A DNA stretch of 64,000 nucleotides from Scilla litardierei (Eukaryota; Streptophyta; Magnoliopsida; Asparagales; Asparagaceae), in NCBI GenBank assembly GCA_030789695.1, contig CM061142.1, positions 276,079,043-276,143,042 of the forward strand. The letters are read 5' to 3'. Made by a program: the position numbers and the translations under genes. The notes beneath the pieces are model-generated. The model did not search any database. It had not been told where the DNA came from and was given only the letters and a program-made list of their open reading frames with translations. Of this stretch, positions 44,253-52,450 are shown piece after piece. Positions within the stretch are counted from its first letter, which is position 1. Every line of letters starts with the position of its first letter.

Positions 44253-44859
44253 TTGGCCAAAGTGGAAAGCGGCATAGGAGTGGAGTTGGATTCACTCACC
44301 AACCGCATGGTCTTCGGACCTATTGTTCAGACACCAAAAGGTGTAAAACCTGTGGGGTATAAATGGGTATTTGTTAGAAAAAGAAATGAACAAAATGAGA
44401 TCGTTCGCTACAAAGCAAGGCTTGTAGCGCATGGTTTTACCCAACGTCCAGGGGTGGATTTTAAAGCCACATACTCCCCGGTCATGGACGCGATCACTTT
44501 CTGATTCCTCATTGGCCTAACAGCCCAAGAGGGTTTAGATATGCAGCTTATGGACGTCGTGACTGCATACCTATATGGAAACTTAGACCGAGACATCTAT
44601 ATGAGATTACCGGACGGTTATTCCTTGCCTGCAGCACTAAAAGAGAGACAACGTGACATCTAATCAGTGAAACTGCAAAGATCATTGTATGGTTTAAACA
44701 ATCTGGAAGGATGTGGTATAACAGACTGATCGACTTCCTTGCAAAACAAGGATTTACAAATGACCTAGTCTGTCCTTGCATCTTTATAAGAGCAAAGGCA
44801 ACAGGATTTGTCATTATAGCCGTCTATGTGGACGACTTGAACCTCATTGGATCTCCTGA
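44253..44859 (+). pseudogene. Ale copia reverse transcriptase, N-terminal part
   Basis: The blocks KPVGYKWVFVRKRN, YKARLVAHGFTQRPGVDF and TYSPVMDAITF precede a stop at 44502-44504. The frame continues with QLMDVVTAYLYGNLDRDIYM and ends with the catalytic VYVDDLNLIGSPD. The sequence is then cut at 44859 by a solo LTR; the rest of the enzyme resumes at 47541. The missing Ser/Phe region and the stop show it was not functional even before this insertion, or decayed afterwards. Confidence 0.85.
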
Positions 44860-47535
44860 TGTCACGCCCCGCTTCCCAAAAACATGGAGGCGAAGCGTGA
44901 GAAGGTCCGCTCAGACTTGAAGCTGCAAAGCTGCAAGTCCGATAAGCGTCAATCAAATTTAAAACTGCAGGTCCTTCCAACGCGAACGAAACAAAGATAA
45001 TAATAATGAAATGAGACAAAGAGATATCTCAGAATATCCATAAATAAGTTTCAACATCACAAAAAAGCCACCAGGCTAGAAAGAAAAAGAGTCTAAAGGC
45101 CCAAACATGGCCAACAAAAGTATAGCGTACAAAACCAAGGTGCCACGCACCGACAACTAACAACAAAACCTAAAACAAAAGAAGCTCAGCAAAATCACCA
45201 AGAAAGGTCTCCGGTGTCCACAAAACTCCTCCTGGGCAAACATGGACTCAGACTCAGCGTCAGCAAAACATCACGTACTCAGCAACGGTCTCTGGCTCAA
45301 GGTCTAACATGTGACACCCAAAAGAGCAAGGGGCACATGTCAGCAAGTCTACAAGAGACTTGTGCAAGGAAACTGAAAGTAGGTAAAGCAACCTAGCAGT
45401 TCTAGCATGAATGCAATGACATGGCAGTTAAGGTATGAGTGCAACAAGTAAAGTAAAGTAAAGTACGAGGATGGCATTACAACATGGCATGGATGACAAG
45501 TTATACAAGTAACACTCACTAGTACAAGACAAGTAAAGTAAGCACCTCGTGCACATAGATTCCGCCTTCTGGCTAGAGTGGCTGATCGGGCCACTCCTAA
45601 GCTCAGGTGACCGTTTATCCCTACCCCTCCACGTGTATCGAGCCAGGGCCTTACCCCCGAACGTGTATGCTCGCTTCTGGATCACGAGCCAGGAAGTGTT
45701 TTAACAAGTATGGCATAGGGGTGCACCTAGCCGGACAAGGAAACCAGGCATTGGCTTTTGACCAACACATGAGGCCCGTTCCCTAGGAAGTAGTATTCAA
45801 GGAGTACAAGTACAAGTATTGTAGCGTGTGCTACGAATGCAACAATCAACTTGGATGTCATGTAGAATGCAATGCATGGTAGTTAAAAGTGCATACAGTT
45901 AAGGAATTTAAACGTGACAGATACAAATGCATGAATAAGTTTAAGGATTGGATCTAGCTTCGTTGTCAAGCTAGATCAATTTAGGTGACGGATCTAGTTT
46001 CGTTGTCAAACTAGATCAAGTAGGCATCTAGCCAGCTATCATTTCACTGACTAGTCTCTTTTACGCTGAAAGAAAGAAAGTGGCCTAAAAACATGGCCCT
46101 ACACAAGAGTTGGCAAGTTTCACTTGCCTGCAAGTACAACGTCTGAGAAACACCGTCCAAGAGAGTCCAAGTCTCAATTAACCTACGTGCACAAGTCCAC
46201 CGGCCTAAAGTCCATATTATTAATCTTGATTAGTGAATTTAAAACATTTTAAAAACATCAATTTTAGTCTTGATTAACATGCAATAGGTTGGGGGTCCTA
46301 GGGGTGCAAAGCGTTACCTCAACACGACGCGAAAGCTACACTGGCGTCGGGTAGCGACGCCAGGGGTTGGAATAAGAGAACGCGCTCCAAGTCCTGATTC
46401 CAAATTAGTTTCCTCGCTGGAAAGTTCAGAGCATCAACCGGAGCAACGATTCCAGATTCCAAAGCTAGCACGTGCGACGACGGGCTACGACGTGTCGCAA
46501 CGTCGTACGCGGTAAATCGTCGAAGAGAAAGCATCTAGGTGGGGCCCACAGTAGTCCTAGGGACCCATGGGGGACCCACAATACCTCTGGAGAACTTGGG
46601 GGGCCCACGGTGGCAAGTGGTGCGACGGGTGCGGGGTTGCGACGAGTGGCTCTCGGTCGTACAGCCTCGGTGTGGGGGATTCCATCGGTCGGGCACTAGG
46701 GGTGCGAGGACCGAGGGCTCCTCTCGGTCGGACACGGGGATGCGAGCGGGGCGATGCGGAGCGGCTGTGCGAGGCTTGGTGTGGGCTTGGGCGTCGGTCA
46801 GGGCGGGGGAACGGGGGCTGTTTCTTCGGTCGTGCGGCTGATGTTTGTCGCAACGTTGCGACGATCGTCGCAACGTCAAATTTGGGTTTTGGAAGTGGCT
46901 AGGGTTATTTTCTTGTGAAAATAGGTCTTCCTAGAGGTTTTTTATATAGTGTAGATGGGTTGACTTGGTCTAGGGCTAATCCTAATGGGATTAGGAGTTT
47001 AAAATAATTTAAAATTCAAATCTCACCAACTCCAACTCACCCAAGGCTTAGGTGGGGCCCAAATGAGCTGGAAATTGGCTCAAAAATTATTTAAAACGTT
47101 TTAAACTCAAATAAATTTTCTTTGGTCGAAATATATATAAAAATTAATTATTAAAAATATTATAAACCTTGTTAAAAATATAAAAGTGGTCAAATAAACT
47201 CCAAAAATTATAAAATAAATATCGTGGTGATCGTGATGACGAAAGTGAGCTAACTAAGAAGACGGATCTCAATTTCGACGTCGGACGACGAAACTAAAAA
47301 TAGAAACGTCTCCCGTCAAAAGTGAAAATCATAACGTCTCTTCGAGTAAGATTAAATTGTGGGAAAACGACTCGAGAAACGTCGTTCCAAAATAGTGCCA
47401 CTATTTAATACTCTCAGAGACATTCACAACGGCATATCACAACAAAGTGTTCACAAACAAACAAGGTCTAAAATAAACACGTGCACGGCCAAAAGTACGT
47501 GCACGAACAAGGTACAACGAAAAGTGGTCGTTACA
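44860..47535 (-). mobile_element. Solo LTR of a chromovirus-like family, 2676 bp, inside the Ale copia
   Basis: In plus orientation it begins TGTCACGCCCCGCTTCCC and ends GGTCGTTACA. The five-base duplication CCTGA is perfect (44855-44859 and 47536-47540). It carries the same CTGGCGTCG-GGTAG-CGACGCCAG hairpin as the solo LTR at 38967-41914. A GC-rich block (46540-46860) with CTCTCGGTCG-type motifs resembles the palindrome region of the 17-kb element. It is the youngest layer in this half of the window. Confidence 0.92.
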
Positions 47536-47540
47536 CCTGA

Positions 47541-48536
47541 AGAGATCACCGAGATTTCTAGAAGCTTGACAGAAACTTTCGAGATGAAAGACCTCAAAAA
47601 GTCAAAATTCTGTTTAAGTCTTCAAATAGAGCATCTTAACGATGGGATCCTGTTACATCAGTCAACTTACACATCGAACTTGTTGAAAAAGTTCCAAATG
47701 GATAAGTGCCACCCCCTCAGCACCCCAATGGTCGTCAGATCATTGGATGTGCATAAAGACCCCTTCCGGCCGCTGGAAGAGGGGGAGGAAGTAGTAGGCC
47801 CTGAAGTGCATTATCTAAGTGCTATGGTGCACTCCTTTACCTGGCTAATTGCACCCGCCCTGACATAGCATTTGCAGTCAACTTACTAGCCAGATATAGT
47901 GTTGCACCTACACAGCGGCACTGGGCCGGAGTTAAGCATCTTATGCGCTACCTCCAAAGGTCCATAGACTTAGGTCTATTCTACAGGAAAGGGACATCAA
48001 CTGGTTTAGTTGGTTATGCTGATGCAGGTTACAGGTCCGATCCTCATACAGAGAAGTCTCAGACCGGATACATGTTTACATATGGCGGCACTGCCATATC
48101 CTGGAGATCTGTAAAGCAGACCATGACAACCGTCTCATCCACTCACTCAGAACTTCTAGCGATCCATGAAGCAAGCAAGGAGAGTTTCTTGCTACGCTCT
48201 GTGATCCAGCACATTCTCACCTCCACCTGCCTGATAACCGGCGTCCTTGCGCCTACTCCACTCTATGAATACAATGCAGCATGTATAGCCCAGCTACAGG
48301 ACGGCTACATCAAAGGCGACAAGACGAAGCATATCTCCCCCAAGTTCTTCTGGACGCACGACCTTCAGAAGCAAAAGCAGATTGAGGTACAGAAGATCCA
48401 ATCATGTAATAACTTGGCGGATTTGCTTACCAAATCCCTGCCTACTAGTATCTTTGAGAAACTTGTATATGTAATTGGGATGAGGAGAGTGAAGAAATGT
48501 AAACTGGGTCAGGATGAGAGGACTATGAACACATAG
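47541..48536 (+). pseudogene. Ale copia reverse transcriptase end and RNase H
   Basis: After the solo LTR the frame resumes with LTETFEMKDLKKSKFCLSLQIEHL and the TSNLLKKFQMDKCHPLSTPM block. A frame break lies at about 47865. RNase H follows from 47943: MRYLQRSIDLGLFY, GYADAGYRSDPHTEKSQTGY (catalytic Asp in YADA), ISWRSVKQ, STHSELLAIHEASKE (catalytic Glu), DKTKHISPKFFWTHDLQ and NLADLLTKSLP near the end. The 197-codon RNase H frame is open and unusually well preserved. Confidence 0.88.
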
Positions 48537-48844
48537 ATACATAGGCGACTGATGTATAGATTCATAGGAAATCTGCAAGCCTGAAGCTTGGTCAGATGAG
48601 GGGGAGTCAACTGCAGAGTTGTACTCTTTTCCCTTGGCTACTGATTTTTTCCCACAGGGTTTCCGTAGTCAAGGTTTTGACGAGACAACCTCGTTGACTC
48701 TGGATCATGAAGTATCCACCCCTAGACACATCCCTAAAACATGGGAAGTTATGGATTAACTGTTCTTTATTTAACAAGGCAGTTATCCTAACTCGGATCC
48801 TGAAGAATCCACCTCTTATTCAATGTTGGTTGGATAAGGGGAAG

Positions 48845-48964
48845 TGGTATGAATAGGCCCATGAGGCCCATTGGGTATCCTGCCCATCATTGAAAGGTAT
48901 AAATATGAGGGTAGGGGGGCTCTTAACCCCTTACACCTATTACTCTACTTTTCCCTTCGCAACA
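48845..48964 (+). repeat. 3' LTR of the Ale copia (120 bp)
   Basis: It is preceded by the purine run AAGGGGAAG, the polypurine tract. It contains TATAAATA at 48898-48905 and ends CGCAACA before the AATAT duplication. Confidence 0.92.
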
Positions 48965-48984
48965 AATATGTACATTTCTTACTT

Positions 48985-49620
48985 TTGGATGTTGTAAACT
49001 ATGCTACCTTTGCTCTATCGGTCTTGGGTTTTAGTATTTTGTGTTGAATTTGTGCTGAATTTTGGCTTGGGAATTTTTGGAAATCTTTTTCATGTTTGGC
49101 TTGGGATTTTATAATCTATGTTGTTTTTGCTGTATTTGCATTGTGCTTTTGTATTTTTTGTTGGCTATGTGATGGATTTGCACTCTGTTGCATGTGTGCC
49201 TTAGGATTTTGTACCGTATGTTGTCTTTGTTGTAACTGCATTAGGCTTTTGTATTTTGTTTTGGATATTTGATGGATTTCGGCAATCTGTTGCATGGGTG
49301 ACTTGGGATTTTGTAACCTATGTTGTCTTTGCTCTATCTGCATAGGGCTTTTGTATTTTGTGTTGGATATTTCATGGATTTCAATACTCTGTTGCATGCG
49401 TGACTTGGGATTATGTAACCTATGTTGTCTTTGTTGTATCTGTATTGGGCTTTTGTATTTTGTGTTGGCTCTGTGATGGATTTCGGCACTTTGTTGCATG
49501 TGTGCCTTGGGATTTTGTATCCTATGGTGTGTTTGTTGTATCTGCAATGGGCCGTTGTATTTTGTGTTGGATTAGAGGTGGATTTTCGATGTTTTTTCAT
49601 GCTTGCCTTGTGATTTTTTA
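48985..49620. repeat. Tandem array continued, regular 102-bp units
   Basis: The mark TTGGGATTTTGTA (or TTAGGATTTTGTA) starts units at 49101, 49201, 49303, 49405 and 49507, with spacing 100, 102, 102 and 102. 102 bases equals 34 codons, so a 143-codon frame stays open on the minus strand (49116-49547) with a 34-residue period rich in Gln, Lys, Asn and His. Confidence 0.92.
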
Positions 49621-49874
49621 CATATGCAAGGGGGTCATTGGTCACATATGTTCACCACATTTCACTCATCACTTTCTTCATCCAACTTTCCAAATAACAT
49701 TCGCAACTAAAAAAATACAAGAAAATTGTGTGTCCCACAAAAAATTCTCAACACCACTTTTCAAACTCATTTAAAAAAAATACAAACTCCCATCTTTCTC
49801 ACCAAAGATTCTAACCACTAAAATACTATTCACAATTTTCTCAAAAACCTATTCTTAACAAAAAGAACTTGTCC
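49621..49874 (+). other. Right terminal region of the Harbinger element
   Basis: A C/A/T-rich, G-poor stretch leads to the right inverted repeat at 49851-49874. Its subterminal bases (AAATACTATTCACAATTTTC) are loosely the inverse of the left subterminal region. No gene is seen. Confidence 0.6.
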
Positions 49875-50050
49875 TAGAGTGAAAGATATTTTTTTTAATG
49901 AATACTCCTGATCAATATTGTACGTGTGTATAGCCCTGCTCCCATCCGCCTTCTCCTTCCACCTGTCCCGTCACTTGCTTACTAGTCTCTCTAGTGTTTG
50001 TTTTCTCTCCCTTGCCCCCCAAAAAAAAACTCCCCAAAATTGTTCCCAAA
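49875..50050 (+). promoter_or_regulatory. Remaining upstream region and 5' UTR of the serpin gene
   Basis: Only 173 bp lie between the Harbinger target duplication and the serpin ATG. The second half (about 49960-50050) is pyrimidine-rich (CTTCTCCTTCCACC, TCTCTCTAG, CTCTCCCTTGCC), as is usual for a plant 5' UTR. A weak TATA-like GTGTGTATAGCC lies at 49924-49935. No clear canonical TATA box or other element is visible in this short space. Confidence 0.45.
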
Positions 50051-50440
50051 ATGGACCTGAGGGAATCGGTCTCGAGGCAAACGGACTTCGCTCTCAGCCT
50101 CTCGAAGCACGTGGGGACCACGCTCGCCGCCGGCAGCAACCTCGTCCTCTCACCCGCCTCCCTCCACGCGATTCTCGCCATCATCGCCGCCGGATCAAGG
50201 GGGCCCACAGTCGACCAGATCCTCTCGCTCGTCCGGTCTAGCGCCGCCAGCGATCTCAACGCCCTATCGTCCCAGATTGTCGGCCTCGTGCTCGCTGATG
50301 CGTCGGCCGCTGGTGGGCCCAGGATAAGCGTCGCCAATGGAGTATGGGTCGACTCATCGCTATCTCTCAAGAGCTCTTTTAAGGAGATCGTTAGTTCGAG
50401 TCTCAAGGCTGAGGCTAAAGCTGTCGATTTCCAGGCCAAG
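50051..50440 (+). CDS. Serpin (Serpin-ZX type) exon 1
   Basis: The 130-codon exon starts MDLRESVSRQTDFALSLSKH, the typical N-terminus of plant serpins, and the context CCCAAAATGG suits a plant start codon. The NLVLSPASLHAILAIIAAGS block (helix B and strand 6B), the VLADAS/GGPRISVANGVWVDSSL block and the SFKEIV..SLKAEAKAVDFQAK end are in the expected order. It stops at a GT donor (AAG|GTGAGT) in phase 0, the same place as the single intron of many plant serpins. Plant serpins are inhibitors of serine and papain-like cysteine proteases and of metacaspases in the cytosol; no signal peptide is seen. An upstream in-frame ATG at 49994 would add 19 residues unlike the family. The exon is far more GC-rich than exon 2. 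Confidence 0.95.
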
Positions 50441-50829
50441 GTGAGTCTCTTCCCACTTTTCCCTAAAAGGCAAAAAAAATTGAGGAAAAAAAATGAATCT
50501 TGGGAATTGAACTGGGGTTTTCATACTCTCTTATAAAATTGTGCATCATTTTCAATTAACAGCTCAGCTTTCACTACTACTGGAAGCAAATTTTAGGTTC
50601 AATGTATCTTTTTCGAATTTCTTTTATTATGCTTGTGCTTTTTTCATTTAACACTTGTGGCTTTAAAGGTAGAGAATCAGATGTAACATATTACTAATGA
50701 ACTAGGTTTTCATGCATATGAGAATATTATGGCATCATTTTCGCAAGTTTAAATCTGATATGTTCTGCCCCAATTGCCCCTTGCTTTCATGTTTGTCCCC
50801 AATTTTCTTTTACAATCCAAATCATTTTA

Positions 50830-51485
50830 GGGCCTGTTCTTTTGTAGGAAAGTATAAATCGGGAAAGTTGAAAAGTGTGAAATCTGATGAGAGAGAAATT
50901 TGGTGTAGTGTGTTCTTTTGTTGGAAAGTGGGGTTGGATTGTGGAGTTGGAAAGTTGAAGTTGGGCCCACTCCGTATATTGTGTTCTTTTGGTTGAAGAA
51001 AGTTGTATGTTCGAAAGTTGTGTGTGGCCTACTTAAATTTATATTATTACTTTTTAAACTAAACTAATTAAATAAAACTCAAACTAATTAATTAATAAAC
51101 TAATTAATTATTAATTATGAAACTAATGAATGATTTCACTCCCTCAATCATTTCAATTTTCGGTGGGGCCCACTCTAATCAAAGACATTGTCTGCACACC
51201 CCCCACAAATTTCATGCCGAAAGGAAAAAAAAGGCAAAGAAATGGAGTTTTCGCTCGGTGGTGGGGCCCAACAATGTAGAATCCTTTGTAATCCGCATGA
51301 TTCACGGATGAACCCAAACAAGGCTTGGATTCCCATTTTGGGCGCCACGTCCACTTTTTTTCATTGTTTTACCACCATGCAAAAGAACAGATCTGAGAAA
51401 GCAACTGGAGGATTCTGTGTGAACAGTACTGAAATAGTGTTAAAATTGGGAATCTCGGCCACAGTTCTTGCAAACGAACATGCCC
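50830..51485. mobile_element. Harbinger-type MITE (656 bp) in the serpin intron
   Basis: It is flanked by TTA (50827-50829 and 51486-51488). The left end starts GGGCCTGTTCTTTTGTAGG; the right end, reversed, starts GGGCATGTTCGTTTGCAAGAA; the two match at 17 of 21 positions. The right end shares its first 14 bases with the left TIR of the giant Harbinger element. There is no coding sequence. It is non-autonomous. Confidence 0.85.
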
Positions 51486-51488
51486 TTA

Positions 51489-52009
51489 GTTTCAGTGAAA
51501 AAAATATTTCTCTCTTTTTATTTTTGCACGTAATGTGATATGTGCTCACTGTGCTGCTGGACATGTGTTGAATTTCTTAGGAGCAAGCAGCAAAATGCAC
51601 ATTTACCATTTGCAACTAGATCGCTTGATAATGTTGGCGCATAGTAGGCTGAGTTTGTTAGTTCATTATTGGAGCTATGATCCATAAATGGTTTTGGTAT
51701 GATTATATTATAAAGAAGCAGTTAAAGGCAGAAATTTCAATTGAGTGTAGTAGCCATATAACTAATCTGAACTTCACAATTATTGCCGTCATTGAATATG
51801 TTGTGATACATACATGGCTTACATATAAGTTTACTAGTCATGACCCGTGACCATAGGTCACATGGCATTCAAAATATTTTTCCAAAAAAATTTAAACCCA
51901 TTCAAATTCTCTTTCCCCTCAAAATCAACCGCATTCAAAATCTCTTCAAAAACAAATTACATACGCCTTCAAAATATCACCTAACAAAATTTTTAACCGC
52001 TTTCAAACT
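51489..52009. other. Intron stretch with nothing recognised
   Basis: AT-rich intron sequence without a recognised gene, repeat or motif. Confidence 0.6.
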
Positions 52010-52450
52010 AAAATATAGTCCACAAGAGAATTTAATTCCTCCTAAAAATTTTAGTTCTATCAAAATTTAGTTCCATCCAGATCTAGTTCCTCCCAAAATT
52101 TAAAGTTTTTGTTCTCGCAAAATTTATTTCTATCCAGATTTCGTTACATGCAAAATTTTAAATTAAAATTTAATTTCCCAAGAGAATTTAGTTCTCCCCA
52201 AAAATCTTAGTTTCCCCCTAAAATTTAGTTCCCTCCAGATTTAGTAACCCCAAAATTTAAAATTTCAGTTAAAATTTAGTTCTATCTAGAAATTTAGGTC
52301 CCCAAAAATTTTAGTTCTCCCAAAATATAGTTCTCTCCAGATTTAGTTCCCCTAAAATTTAGTTTCTTCTAGATTTAGTTTTCCTCTAAAATTTAAAATT
52401 TTTTTGTTCTCTCTAACAATTTAGTTCCCCTCATAATGTTAGAGTTTTCT
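52010..52450. repeat. Degenerate minisatellite, TTTAGTTCCC/AAAATTTAGTTC units
   Basis: Short units built from AAAATTTAGTTCC and TCCAGATTTAGTTCC alternate about fifteen times with variable spacing of 15-40 bp. It is low-complexity and non-coding. Confidence 0.75.

Larger units (their letters stand above)
42113..48964 (+). mobile_element. Ale-type Ty1/copia retrotransposon, internally deleted and split
   Basis: Short LTRs (119 bp, 42113-42231; 120 bp, 48845-48964) begin TGTTATGAATAGG or TGGTATGAATAGG and end CAACA. The target duplication AATAT is perfect (42108-42112 and 48965-48969). The sequence CGTTATCAGCACGA directly after the 5' LTR is the primer site used by the Ale/Retrofit lineage. Pol domains occur in the order protease, integrase, reverse transcriptase, RNase H, with several stops and frameshifts. 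After removing the solo LTR inside it, the element is about 4.2 kb. A full member is nearer 5 kb, and most of gag is missing. Confidence 0.92.
27673..49874 (+). mobile_element. Giant PIF/Harbinger DNA transposon (22.2 kb; about 12.4 kb before later insertions)
   Basis: The left end (27673-27696, starting GGGCATGTTCGTTTTG) and the right end (49851-49874) are inverted repeats matching at 19 of 24 bases. The flanks are TAA (27670-27672) and TAG (49875-49877), a degraded copy of the usual three-base TWA target duplication. Between them are a broken DDE transposase gene, a broken Myb/SANT-like gene in the same orientation, a long degenerate tandem array and a GRF zinc-finger frame. The paired transposase and Myb-like genes are the hallmark of plant PIF/Harbinger elements. 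A solo LTR and an Ale copia inserted later. Typical autonomous members are a few kb, so this one is greatly enlarged, mainly by the array. The right boundary rests on the imperfect TIR match. Confidence 0.7.

Noticed and set aside
49994..50050. Upstream in-frame ATG at 49994 as the serpin start
   Set aside because: It would add 19 residues with PPKKKLPK that are unlike plant serpin N-termini; the ATG at 50051 gives the conserved MDLRES start.
50441..50536. Reading exon 1 through to the stop at 50536 as a short serpin
   Set aside because: The sequence after 50440 diverges from serpins exactly at a GTGAGT donor and the family continues in frame at 63590.
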